Shown in pieces: positions 6,034 to 14,258 of a stretch of DNA of 17,645 nt; positions within the stretch are counted from its first letter, which is position 1, and every line of letters starts with the position of its first letter. Source of the stretch: an uncultured Geobacteraceae bacterium (GTDB lineage Bacteria; Desulfobacterota; Desulfuromonadia; Desulfuromonadales; Geopsychrobacteraceae); NCBI GenBank assembly GCA_937958075.1, contig CALFFB010000069.1, positions 1 through 17,645 of the forward strand. The letters run 5' to 3'. The translations under genes and the position numbers were made by a program. The notes beneath the pieces are model-generated. The model made no database searches. It worked only from the letters and a program-made list of their open reading frames with translations, and had not been told where the DNA came from.

Positions 6034-7035
6034 ATGACCGGCAAAGAAAAACTCCTCTACTTTCTCTACCTGCACCGAACCGGGTTGACGGTCACCGTGC
6101 TGTCTCTGGCTTTGCTCCTTTATCCTCTCTACCAGAGCAACCCCTACACCCTCGGTTTGTCCAACCTGATTGCCATCAACGTGATTGTGGTTTTGGGACT
6201 GGCCCTTTTTATCGGATTTGCCGGGCAGATTTCCCTTGGCCACGCGACCTTTTTTGGCATGGGCGCCTATGGATCGGCCATCACCACCGTGACCTTCGGG
6301 CTGCCGCCCTGGCCGGCCATGGTACTGGTCGCAACCCTTGTGGGGCTGTTTGCCTGGATCATCGGTGTGCCGATACTGCGACTTTCCGGGCATTACCTGG
6401 CCATGGCGACCCTGGGCATGAACTTTGTTTTCCACACCGTCCTGTTGCAGTGGGATCAGGTCACCGGTGGCCCCAGTGGTTTTGCCGGCATTCCCCTTCT
6501 TACCCTGGGCTCGTTTGCCTTCGATGACGAGGTCAGACTCCATTATCTGTTGTGGGGTTTTGCCCTGTTGTTTCTATTGTTGTGCCTGAATCTGGTGCGC
6601 AGCGGCGTCGGTCGTGGTCTGGCCGCCCTTGCCGGCGAGGAAACGGCCGCCGCCGCCCTGGGGGTGAACACGCAGGTGGCCAAACTCAAGGTCTTTATCC
6701 TCTCGGCTGTTCTGGCGGCCATCGCCGGCAGCCTGTTTGCCCACACCTACAGCTATATCAGTCCTGATTCATTCGATATTTTTGTCGCGACCGATTTCGT
6801 CATCATGGTGGTGATCGGCGGTATGGGTTCGGTCTGGGGTGTCCTCTTCGGCACCGGAACCATCACCCTGCTGCCGGAATGGGTCGATTTTTTCGAGACC
6901 TACAAGGATTTCGTGCATGGTGGTATTCTGGTTCTGGTGCTGATTTTCCTCCCCCAGGGACTGGTCGCCGGATTGGTGGACATGGTCCGGGTGAGGATGG
7001 TTCTACGCAGGCAGAAATATGCTTCAGATCGATAA
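6034..7035 (+). CDS. livM: LIV-type ABC transporter permease LivM
   Basis: Second inner-membrane permease of the branched-chain amino acid ABC importer, partner of LivH. It has 333 residues with many hydrophobic segments. Family landmarks are ALFIGFAGQISLGHATFFGMGAY near residues 55-77, the ATPase-contact loop GEETAAAALGVN with a following KLKVFILSA segment, and VVIGGMGSVWGVLFG. The ATG at 6034 comes four bases after the iorB stop. Longer readings in this frame run back through iorB and have no independent support. The last 17 bases overlap the livG start. The iorAB-livM order is unusual in that enzyme genes split the two permeases. Confidence 0.95.
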   Translation: MTGKEKLLYFLYLHRTGLTVTVLSLALLLYPLYQSNPYTLGLSNLIAINVIVVLGLALFIGFAGQISLGHATFFGMGAYGSAITTVTFGLPPWPAMVLVATLVGLFAWIIGVPILRLSGHYLAMATLGMNFVFHTVLLQWDQVTGGPSGFAGIPLLTLGSFAFDDEVRLHYLLWGFALLFLLLCLNLVRSGVGRGLAALAGEETAAAALGVNTQVAKLKVFILSAVLAAIAGSLFAHTYSYISPDSFDIFVATDFVIMVVIGGMGSVWGVLFGTGTITLLPEWVDFFETYKDFVHGGILVLVLIFLPQGLVAGLVDMVRVRMVLRRQKYASDR

Positions 7036-7783
7036 AGTCAGTAAACATTTCGGCGGGTTGCCGGCTTTGAGCCAGGTCAGTTTTGAGGTGACAGAAGGCC
7101 AGGTCACCGCCTTGATCGGTCCCAATGGGGCGGGGAAATCCACCCTGATCAACTGTATCACCGGTATTCTGGAACCCGGCGCCGGCCGTATTGCTTTCCG
7201 CCGGCAGGAGTTGACGGGCCTGAAACCCCACCAGATCAGCCGCCTTGGCATCGCCAGAACCTTTCAGAACCTGAAAATCTTTCCCCGCTTGAGTGTCCTT
7301 GACAATGTTCTCACCGGCCTGACCGGCAAGGGAGGCGGCTCATTGCTGATGGCCATGCTGCGGCTGCCGTACCTGCGCCATCGGGAGCGGCAGCTCAAGC
7401 TGCTGGCCCTTAACGCCCTGGACCGCTTCGCACTCACTGACAAGGCCGACTGGCCCGCCGGTATCCTGGCCTACGGCGATAAAAAGCGCCTGGAGCTGGC
7501 CCGCGCCTGTGTCAGCGAACCCTATCTGCTGCTGCTGGATGAACCCGTTGCCGGCCTCAATGCCGAAGAGACCGCCGATATCGCTGAACAGCTGCGCATT
7601 CTGCGCAGCGCCGGACACACCATGCTGCTGGTGGAGCATGATATGGAACTGGTGATGACCATCGCTGATCAGGTGGTGGTCCTTGACAGCGGGCGCTGTA
7701 TTGCCACCGGAACCCCTGATGATATCCGGCGCAATCCTCTGGTCCTGGAAGCCTACCTCGGCAGCATGGAAGCGACAGCCTGA
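7019..7783 (+). CDS. livG: LIV-type ABC transporter ATP-binding protein LivG
   Basis: Cytoplasmic ATPase that drives the LIV importer, normally as a heterodimer with LivF. All nucleotide-binding motifs are present: Walker A GPNGAGKST at 34-42, Q-loop Q83, a slightly unusual signature LAYGDKK at 150-156 (LSYGQQR is commoner), Walker B LLLLDEP at 170-176 and switch histidine H207. The PVAGLNAEE D-loop and an inserted helix near 100-125 are typical of LivG rather than LivF. It overlaps livM by 17 bases and its TGA overlaps the next ATG by one base. No livF follows, so the second ATPase must be encoded elsewhere or LivG may work alone. Confidence 0.95.
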   Translation: MLQIDKVSKHFGGLPALSQVSFEVTEGQVTALIGPNGAGKSTLINCITGILEPGAGRIAFRRQELTGLKPHQISRLGIARTFQNLKIFPRLSVLDNVLTGLTGKGGGSLLMAMLRLPYLRHRERQLKLLALNALDRFALTDKADWPAGILAYGDKKRLELARACVSEPYLLLLDEPVAGLNAEETADIAEQLRILRSAGHTMLLVEHDMELVMTIADQVVVLDSGRCIATGTPDDIRRNPLVLEAYLGSMEATA

Positions 7784-10203
7784 TGGCAAATAAGCGACCG
7801 ATAAGGCCCGACAATTCCACCCGGCAAAGGCCGGCCCCACCGGAGAAAGGGGGAAAAAGCCCGGAGCTTCTGGCCCCTGCCGGCAGCTTGGAAGCTTTTT
7901 TTGCCGCCGTTGATGCCGGGGCCGACGCGGTCTATGTCGGGCTGAAGGATTTTTCCGCCCGGGCCAAGGCCAAAAATTTCAGCCTCGCCGATATCCACAG
8001 TATGACACGCTACCTGCAGGCATCCGGGAAGCGTCTGTACGTAACCCTGAATACCCTGATCAAAGAGAACGAACTGTCCCATCTCATCGACACCCTGTCC
8101 GCCCTTGAGGCCTTTGGCGTCGATGCCGTTATTCTTCAGGATCTGGCTGTCTGGCACCTGGCCCGCACCCATTTTCCCGGCCTGGAACTGCACGCATCAA
8201 CGCAGATGACCATCCACAACAGCGCCGGGGTCAAGATGCTGGAAAATATGGGTTTTACCCGCGCTGTTCTGGCCCGCGAGCTGACCCTGCCGGAAATCCG
8301 GCAGATTCGCAGCCAGACCCGTCTGGAGCTCGAACACTTTATCCACGGCGCCCTCTGCTTTTCCTTCAGTGGCCAGTGTTATTTTTCCTCCTTCCTTGGC
8401 GGCAAAAGCGGCAATCGCGGTCGCTGTGCCCAGCCGTGCCGGCGCAGTTATGAGCAGCGCCATCAGCAGGGTTTCTACTTTTCCCCCAATGACCTGTCCG
8501 CCATCGATCTGTTGCCGCAGCTGCAGGACGCCGGTATCTGCAGTTTCAAAATCGAAGGGCGGATGAAAAGTGCTGAATACGTGCACAAGGTGGTCGGCGC
8601 CTACAGGAAGGTGTTGGATACCCCGGCTGCGGAGCGCAGCCAGGCTATAACCGCAGCCAAGAAGCTGCTCAAGGAAAGCTTCGGACGTCAGCCGACCCGG
8701 GGTTTTCTCGCCGGCAGTCAGCCTGATGACATGGCTGTTCCTTCCAAAAAGGGGGCAACCGGACGCTACCTTGGCGAGCTGCAGCAGCCCAGGGGCAAAC
8801 GCCTCAGCTTTACCACGGCCCATCCTCTGCATCTGGGTGACCGGCTGCGGATTCAACCGGCCAATGACAAGAGTGGCAGCGCTTTTACCCTGCGCCAGCT
8901 TTTTCTCGGGACAAAACAGGTCAAAAAAGCTCCGGCCGGTGCCCTGGTGACGGTCATTTCCCCCTTCGATCAGCCCTTTTCACGGGGCGACGCGGTCTTC
9001 ATGGTTGCCTCCAGCGATGCCTACGCCCTTAGTGACAACGCCTGCCGCCGCCGTTTGCAGCAACCGCAGATGATGACCGAAGAGGTGGACCTGCAGCTGC
9101 AGGTCACGCCGCAGCAGATGCGGATCGAGGCACAAGTCGGCGGCATGGAGCATGTCGCTGACTATGGGTTGACCAGCAGTCCGGCCGCAACACATCCCCT
9201 CGACGAGACGATTCTACGCCAGGCCTTTGCCGCCACGGCCAGTGAGCCCTTTGTTCTCGGTTCTCTGGCCTGTGGTCCTCTGCCGGCCATCGTTATCCCT
9301 CCTGGGCAACTCAAGCAGATCCGCCGCACCTTCTACCAGGAGCTGCGCCGCCGCCGGGAGGGATACCAGCAGGAACAGCGTGCCCGCAAGCGGGATCTGG
9401 CGCTGCAGTCCCTGCTGCCACAGCACCAGGCAGCGGCTCCCCGAACCCAGGTGCGGTTACTCCTGAATGACGCCAGGGAGCAGCATCTGCTGCGTGACGC
9501 TGAGGTCGAGATGATCCTTCTTCCCCTGAGTCGCTCCAACCTGCGCCATGCCGCGAAACTGCTGCGCCGGGCCGGGCAGATCATCTGGGACATCCCTTTT
9601 ATCCTGTTTGATGACGACTGGCAGCAGTTGCGTACAGCTATCCGTTCTCTGGTGCAAAACGGCTTTACCCGGTACCGCCTGAACAATCTTGGGCACTTTC
9701 CCCTGTTTGCAGATATAGAAGGCCTGACCCTTTACAGTTCCTACAGGTTGCAGGTTTTGAATACTCAGGCCCTTGTCGCCTTGGCGGGATTGGGGATCAC
9801 TGACGCGGAGCTGTATATTGAGGATGACGGGCGCAACCTGGCCGCTGTTTTAGGCCACAGGCTGCCGGTGCCGGTGTCCCTGTCGGTCTATGGCCGGGTG
9901 CCCTTATTGACCTCACGCATCCGTGTGCGCGCGCTGCGCCCTGATGCGGATGTAGTTTCGGATCGTGGCGATCGCTATCGAATGCAGCAGCGCCAGGGTC
10001 TGTCCTGGCTGTACAGTGAAACGCCCTTCTCCTTTATCGCCCAGATGCGTGAGCTGGCCGCTGCCGGCTGTCAGGGTTTTGTCCTCGATCTGACCCCCCA
10101 CAGCGCCACCTCGCCCCAGGGTCGACAGGTGCTCGATGCCTTGCGCCAGGGAGTCGATCCCCCCGGCTGCAGTAAATTCAATCTGGAGACAGAGCTTGAA
10201 TAA
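7783..10203 (+). CDS. U32 family protein, RlhA/YdcP-like (probable RNA hydroxylation factor)
   Basis: An 806-residue member of the peptidase U32 family. It opens with the TIM-barrel start SPELLAPAGSLEAFFAAVDAGADAVYVGL. The U32 signature covers about 184-220, with cysteines C192, C199, C215 and C219 that probably bind an Fe-S cluster, and FKIEGRMKS follows at about 255-263. The long C-terminal half matches the architecture of the larger subgroup (DUF3656-type middle domain) that includes Escherichia coli RlhA, needed for hydroxylation of C2501 in 23S rRNA; TrhP/YegQ is shorter and acts on tRNA. True protease activity is doubtful for this group. The start overlaps the livG stop by one base (TGATG), so it is coupled to the transporter operon. 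A specific RlhA function is inferred from length and family only. Confidence 0.85.
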   Translation: MANKRPIRPDNSTRQRPAPPEKGGKSPELLAPAGSLEAFFAAVDAGADAVYVGLKDFSARAKAKNFSLADIHSMTRYLQASGKRLYVTLNTLIKENELSHLIDTLSALEAFGVDAVILQDLAVWHLARTHFPGLELHASTQMTIHNSAGVKMLENMGFTRAVLARELTLPEIRQIRSQTRLELEHFIHGALCFSFSGQCYFSSFLGGKSGNRGRCAQPCRRSYEQRHQQGFYFSPNDLSAIDLLPQLQDAGICSFKIEGRMKSAEYVHKVVGAYRKVLDTPAAERSQAITAAKKLLKESFGRQPTRGFLAGSQPDDMAVPSKKGATGRYLGELQQPRGKRLSFTTAHPLHLGDRLRIQPANDKSGSAFTLRQLFLGTKQVKKAPAGALVTVISPFDQPFSRGDAVFMVASSDAYALSDNACRRRLQQPQMMTEEVDLQLQVTPQQMRIEAQVGGMEHVADYGLTSSPAATHPLDETILRQAFAATASEPFVLGSLACGPLPAIVIPPGQLKQIRRTFYQELRRRREGYQQEQRARKRDLALQSLLPQHQAAAPRTQVRLLLNDAREQHLLRDAEVEMILLPLSRSNLRHAAKLLRRAGQIIWDIPFILFDDDWQQLRTAIRSLVQNGFTRYRLNNLGHFPLFADIEGLTLYSSYRLQVLNTQALVALAGLGITDAELYIEDDGRNLAAVLGHRLPVPVSLSVYGRVPLLTSRIRVRALRPDADVVSDRGDRYRMQQRQGLSWLYSETPFSFIAQMRELAAAGCQGFVLDLTPHSATSPQGRQVLDALRQGVDPPGCSKFNLETELE

Positions 10204-10262
10204 TTGCTGATTTTTGTTACAGCTTTCTTAGGTACGGAATCACTCTCAAAACGGAGACCTGC

Positions 10263-10706
10263 ATGTTGCAAAGAAGATCATTCATCCATCTGTCATTATT
10301 GATTGTCGCCCTGATCATTATTATCTACCCCTACTACAAGAGCAAGCCGGATGCGCAGAAGGTTGCCGACTCGTCGGCGGTGGCCCAGGAATTTCTTCAA
10401 CTGCTCGACGCGCGGGATTTTGAACAGGCCTGGATTCTCAGCTCCAATTACATGAAAGGGGAAATCCCCCTCAGTGACTGGCTCACGCGCATTGAAACCG
10501 TTCGCCGCGAGGTGGGCCCTTTGCAGCAACGGACACAGACGGAGGTGAAATACACCAAAGATCAGGTGGAAGGTGTGCCGGAAGGGGAATATATGTCCTT
10601 CTTCTACTCCAGCGATTTTGCAAACCACGACAACCTGCAGGAACGGGTCACCCTGTTTTTCGAAAACAATACAGCGTGGCGGGTTGCCGGTTATTTTGTC
10701 GAATGA
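10263..10706 (+). CDS. DUF4019-like membrane-anchored protein
   Basis: A 147-residue protein of unknown function. A single hydrophobic segment at about residues 7-24 (HLSLLIVALIIIIYPYY) suggests a membrane anchor or uncleaved signal. The rest has the pattern I associate with DUF4019: AQEFLQLLDARDFEQAWILSSNYMK, a central W-x(5)-VRREVGPLQQR stretch, then EGEYMSFFYSSDF and a final WRVAGYFVE. The domain probably lies on the outer face of the inner membrane. GGAG at 10252-10255 gives a good ribosome binding site about seven bases before the ATG. It lies 59 bases after the U32 gene and 38 before the dehydrogenase gene, so it may be co-transcribed with both. The family assignment is from memory of the motif pattern. 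Confidence 0.75.
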   Translation: MLQRRSFIHLSLLIVALIIIIYPYYKSKPDAQKVADSSAVAQEFLQLLDARDFEQAWILSSNYMKGEIPLSDWLTRIETVRREVGPLQQRTQTEVKYTKDQVEGVPEGEYMSFFYSSDFANHDNLQERVTLFFENNTAWRVAGYFVE

Positions 10707-10744
10707 TCTTTTGACGCTGCTTTTTTTACGAAAAGGATCTGATC

Positions 10745-11701
10745 ATGAAAATTGTCGTTCTCGATGGTTATACGATGAACCCCGGTGACCTCGACTGGTC
10801 GCCCTTAAAAGCACTCGGAACCTGTATTCTCCACCAACGCACCGCCGCCGATCAGGTGGTTGAGCGTTGCGCGGATGCGGATATCATTCTCACCAACAAG
10901 GTAGTTATCACTGACGACATCATGGCGCGGCTGCCGGCGCTGCGCTACGTCGGGGTGACCGCCACCGGGGTCAATATTGTCGATCTGGAGGCCGCCAGAG
11001 AGCGCAATATTGTTGTGACCAATGTTCCCGGCTACAGCACCGATTCGGTGGCGCAACTGATTTTCGCCCTCCTGCTGGAGATGGTGCAGCAGGTGGGGCA
11101 TCACGCGCGCCGGGTCAGGGAAGGTGCCTGGGCGAGTTGTGTAGATTTCAGTTTTTATGATTTTCCCCTGACGGAACTGGCGGGCAAAACCTTCGGCATC
11201 GTCGGCTATGGCCGCATCGGCCAACGGGTTGCGGCCATTGCCCGCGCCTTCGGTATGCGTCTGCTGGTACAGACGGCGAATCCGGATAAATACAAAAAGG
11301 AAAGCGGCGTTGAATTTGTCGATATAGATCGGCTGTTTTCTGACAGTGACGTTATCAGCCTGAACTGCCCCCTGACACCAGAGACCGATCAGCTTGTCAA
11401 TACCGCACGCCTGGCACGGGTGAAGCAAGGCGCTCTGCTGATCAATACCGGGCGGGGTCAACTGGTGGATGAAAGCGCCGTAGCCGATGCTCTGGAAAAC
11501 GGCTATCTCGGCGGCTACGCGACGGATGTTCTGTCCCAGGAACCGCCATCCGCCGACAATCCGCTGCTGCAGGCGCCACACTGCGTCATCACCCCCCATC
11601 TGGCCTGGGCGACGGTCGAAGCGCGACAGCGCCTGTTGAAGATCGTCGTCGACAATGTCGCCGCGTTTATCGACGGTGCCCCGCAGAACCGGGTCAATTG
11701 A
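10745..11701 (+). CDS. D-2-hydroxyacid dehydrogenase, glycerate dehydrogenase-like
   Basis: A cytoplasmic NAD(P)-dependent dehydrogenase interconverting D-2-hydroxyacids and 2-oxoacids. The 318 residues show the Rossmann motif GYGRIG at 154-159 and the full catalytic triad: R237 in NTGRG, E266 in SQEPP and H285 in TPHLAWATVEARQR. The tail after the histidine (AWAT-EARQR) is characteristic of the hydroxypyruvate reductase/glycerate dehydrogenase branch, so glycerate/hydroxypyruvate is the most likely substrate pair, though related 2-oxoacid reductases cannot be excluded. The ATG at 10745 has AAAAGGA just upstream. The stop overlaps the start of the YkgJ-like gene by one base. A role in reducing 2-oxoacids from the nearby amino acid pathway is possible but speculative. 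Confidence 0.92.
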   Translation: MKIVVLDGYTMNPGDLDWSPLKALGTCILHQRTAADQVVERCADADIILTNKVVITDDIMARLPALRYVGVTATGVNIVDLEAARERNIVVTNVPGYSTDSVAQLIFALLLEMVQQVGHHARRVREGAWASCVDFSFYDFPLTELAGKTFGIVGYGRIGQRVAAIARAFGMRLLVQTANPDKYKKESGVEFVDIDRLFSDSDVISLNCPLTPETDQLVNTARLARVKQGALLINTGRGQLVDESAVADALENGYLGGYATDVLSQEPPSADNPLLQAPHCVITPHLAWATVEARQRLLKIVVDNVAAFIDGAPQNRVN

Positions 11702-12408
11702 TGTCGTGGCAGGCCCTGGAAATTCAGGTTGAACTCAGCAGCCAGGCCCTGGACGACAAGGTTGTTCAGATCAGACAGGAGTGCCCGCAGCAGGTCACTC
11801 TGCACTGTCGGCAGGGGTGCTCTGGCTGCTGCAATCTGGCGGTTGTCTGTACCTTTGCCGAGGCTGCGGTGCTGGCGCGCCGGCTGACGTCACACCAGCA
11901 GCAGCGGGTTATCGCGGTCATGGCTGAACTGGAAGCCCTGTGCCGGCAGGCGGACAACCTCAAGACCTTCCTTCGGCTCCACCGTGATCGCGATGATCCC
12001 TGCCTGCTGCTGGACGACGGGGGGAGCTGCTCCCTCTACGGTTATCGTCCCCTGGCCTGCCGGGCGCTGCTGTCGACCCGGCCCGCCGACTGGTGTGCCG
12101 TCGATTTTGCCACCCTTCACCCCCTGGAAAAGCAGGCTTTTCTGAGCAGCCTCGATCCGGCCCTTGTCTCCTTTCCCAGCCATTACCTCGCCGCTCCCCA
12201 GGACGAAGGCGCGGCGCTGCAGGCTGCCATCGGTGACACCATGATTCAGCACTATGGTTTTTCCCTCACGGGGAATCTGCAGTGGTTGCTGGGCCTGGAA
12301 CTGAAATATGAGTTAAGCCGGGCACTGGCGACGGACAGCTGCCAGATCAAGGAGTGGCTGAGCGATCAGCAGCAGCGCTATCCCTATCTGCTGGAGGTGG
12401 GTACCTGA
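11701..12408 (+). CDS. YkgJ family cysteine cluster protein
   Basis: A 235-residue protein of the YkgJ (zinc/iron-chelating, CxxxCxxCC) family. Cysteines C36, C40, C43 and C44 form the N-terminal CRQGCSGCC motif, with C50 nearby; the second group is C101, C110 and C120 in YRPLACR. This pattern is thought to bind a metal or Fe-S cluster; the biochemical role is unknown. The ATG at 11701 shares one base with the dehydrogenase stop (TGATG); a TTG three bases earlier is an alternative without added support. Translational coupling suggests co-expression with the dehydrogenase. The gene converges on the antiporter gene. Confidence 0.88.
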   Translation: MSWQALEIQVELSSQALDDKVVQIRQECPQQVTLHCRQGCSGCCNLAVVCTFAEAAVLARRLTSHQQQRVIAVMAELEALCRQADNLKTFLRLHRDRDDPCLLLDDGGSCSLYGYRPLACRALLSTRPADWCAVDFATLHPLEKQAFLSSLDPALVSFPSHYLAAPQDEGAALQAAIGDTMIQHYGFSLTGNLQWLLGLELKYELSRALATDSCQIKEWLSDQQQRYPYLLEVGT

Positions 12409-12492
12409 GCTTCAGGAGTCGGTGCCATGGTGGTGCTGAGGCCGGCTGCCCGGTTTTTGGGTGCCGGGTGAAGGGGATGAAAGGGGCGTGTC

Positions 12493-14184
12493 CTATTGCG
12501 ACTTCGCCGTCCGTACCAGGGCCAGAAACTCCGTGTAATTGGTGACCTGGACAACCTTTTCCCGGATCTCTTCGATTTTGAAAGTGGCGGCGATATCGGC
12601 CAGAATTTCCAGCTGGATGCCGCTGTCTTCATAAGGGGTCAGGATCAGGAAGATAACCCTGGCCAGGCCGGCGTCAGGTGCGTCAAAATCAATACCGGCC
12701 CGACTCAGGCCGATCACGATCAGGGGTTCGTCCAGCTCCGGCAAGCGCGCGTGGGGTACGGCAACCCCCTGGCCGATACCCGTCGCCATCAGTTTTTCCC
12801 GCTCATAAACGGTGCGGGTAATGATTTCCACCGGTAATTTTGTCAGGGGCGCCGCTGTTTTCGCCAGTTCATGAATAGAGGACCAGCGATCCGTCGACTC
12901 CAGCTGCTGGATAAATCCCTGGGACTGCACAAAATCCACAAACCGCCGCGGTTTCTTCAACCGCAGCACCAGCTGCATCATCGGGCCGCTCAGCAGTGAA
13001 GTGACCAGAGCCATCAGCACCAGGGAGACAAAAACCTCCTGGGTGATGAGGGCATACTGCAACGCCAGCACCCCGAGAATAATGCCCATGGTGCCCTGGG
13101 CGCTCATGCCGAAACCAACCCCGAGGGCGTCCCGCTGCGACAAACCGCCGAAGCGTGCACCGATGACGCTGCCGACAATCTTTCCGCTCAGGGCAATAGA
13201 CAGAATGACCAGGGTCAGACCCAGGTTGAAATGATCGAGAAAATTCACCCGCAGGCCGATGCTGGCAAAAAACAGGGGCGCGAAAATAAAGGAGACAAAT
13301 TGCTCGATGGTGGTCCGGGTACGCTCATTGAGGTGCTTGGAATCCCCCAGGGCGACCCCTGCCAGAAAGGACCCGAAAATAGCGTGAATCCCGATCCATT
13401 CGGTAAAGGCGGCCGCCACCAGGCAGAACGACAGGGCGAAGCCGAGAATGCCGCCGGGCCAGCTGCTGTGGGCCTGGACCAGGGGGAGAATGCGGTTGAG
13501 CAGCAGGGGCATCAGGGTCAACATGCCCAGGGTAAAGAGAATGGTCAGGCTGATGGTCTGACTGAGGGGCATCCCCTGCCCGCCGCCAACCATACCCAGG
13601 ACCATGGCAAAGACCAGCCAGCCCAGCAGATCGTTGAAGACGGCGGCGGCGACGACCGTAACCCCGAGATCGCTGCGGTAGATGTTCAGATCCATGAGGA
13701 TTTTTACGATGATGGGCAGGGCGGAGATGGAGACAACCGTAGCCATAAACAGGGAGAAGGCCAGATGGTGTGTCCCCGGCGCATAGCCGATCCAGCCCGG
13801 CAGCCACCAGGCGGCGGTAAAGCCCATGGCAAAGGGCAGAACCATCCCGGCAAGGGCCACAGACACGGCGACCTTGCCCTGTTTCCAGACTGTCGACAGA
13901 TCGATTTCCATACCCGCGACCAGCAAAAACAGGGTAATGGCCAGGGTGATCAGACCGTCAAAGGCGAGGGCACCGCCACCACTGACGGGAAACAGAAAAG
14001 CGCTCCACTCGGGGGCAAAGGTGCCCAGCAGGGTTGGCCCGAGGACAATGCCGGCACCGATTTCCCCCAGAACCGAGGGCATGTTGGCCGCCCGCGCCAG
14101 TTCTCCGAGAACGCGCGCGCTGGCCAGAAGAATCCCCAGGGCGAGAAACAGGGCGGTGATGTCACTGTGGCTCAATTGGCTCAT
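12493..14184 (-). CDS. CPA2 cation/proton antiporter fused to a PTS EIIA domain
   Basis: Residues 1 to about 405 form a multi-helix monovalent cation:proton antiporter of the CPA2 (Kef/NapA-like) family: an N-terminal PSVLGEIGAGIVLGP segment, the core pair N184-D185 in AAAVFNDLLGWLVF, and GIHAIFGSFLAGVALG near 265-280. An ND pair here is usually linked with electroneutral exchange, and DD with electrogenic. Residues about 433-560 are a fructose/nitrogen-type EIIA (PTS_EIIA_2) domain with the phosphorylatable histidine H478 kept in TGIGQGVAVPHAR. The domain could let phosphotransfer state control ion transport. The start at 14184 has no clear Shine-Dalgarno sequence. Ion (Na+ or K+) is not decided by sequence. 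It lies behind the cpoB terminator on the same strand. Confidence 0.93.
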   Translation of the reverse strand: MSQLSHSDITALFLALGILLASARVLGELARAANMPSVLGEIGAGIVLGPTLLGTFAPEWSAFLFPVSGGGALAFDGLITLAITLFLLVAGMEIDLSTVWKQGKVAVSVALAGMVLPFAMGFTAAWWLPGWIGYAPGTHHLAFSLFMATVVSISALPIIVKILMDLNIYRSDLGVTVVAAAVFNDLLGWLVFAMVLGMVGGGQGMPLSQTISLTILFTLGMLTLMPLLLNRILPLVQAHSSWPGGILGFALSFCLVAAAFTEWIGIHAIFGSFLAGVALGDSKHLNERTRTTIEQFVSFIFAPLFFASIGLRVNFLDHFNLGLTLVILSIALSGKIVGSVIGARFGGLSQRDALGVGFGMSAQGTMGIILGVLALQYALITQEVFVSLVLMALVTSLLSGPMMQLVLRLKKPRRFVDFVQSQGFIQQLESTDRWSSIHELAKTAAPLTKLPVEIITRTVYEREKLMATGIGQGVAVPHARLPELDEPLIVIGLSRAGIDFDAPDAGLARVIFLILTPYEDSGIQLEILADIAATFKIEEIREKVVQVTNYTEFLALVRTAKSQ

Positions 14185-14206
14185 GATTCACACATCTAAA
14201 GGGTAA

Positions 14207-14239
14207 AAAAGGGGATCAAACTGAATTTGATCCCCTTTT
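14207..14239 (-). terminator. Intrinsic terminator after cpoB
   Basis: A perfect 14-bp stem, AAAAGGGGATCAAA at 14207-14220 and TTTGATCCCCTTTT at 14226-14239, encloses a five-base loop. On the minus strand the hairpin runs into TTTTTT, a classical Rho-independent terminator 20 bases past the cpoB stop. It closes the tol-pal operon. Only 22 bases lie between it and the antiporter start. Confidence 0.93.
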
Positions 14240-14258
14240 ATTCGCGTGTCCGGACAGC

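Noticed and set aside
7783..10203. Reading the U32 gene as a secreted collagenase-type protease
   Set aside because: There is no signal peptide, and the conserved cysteine pattern and size fit the cytoplasmic RNA-modification subgroup; the collagenase label is historical.
10805..11599. A 264-codon minus-strand frame opposite the dehydrogenase gene
   Set aside because: It lies entirely within a gene with an intact catalytic triad and nucleotide-binding motif, and shows no motif of its own.
12448..12469. Possible terminator between ykgJ-like and antiporter genes (GCCCGG paired with CCGGGT around TTTTTGGGTG)
   Set aside because: The stem is only six pairs including a G-U, and no T-run follows on either strand; too weak to call.
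13231..14199. A 322-codon open frame on the plus strand, antisense to the antiporter
   Set aside because: It is rich in Gly, Gln and charged residues with no recognisable domain, a common mirror of a GC-rich membrane protein gene; the minus-strand antiporter has full family motifs.
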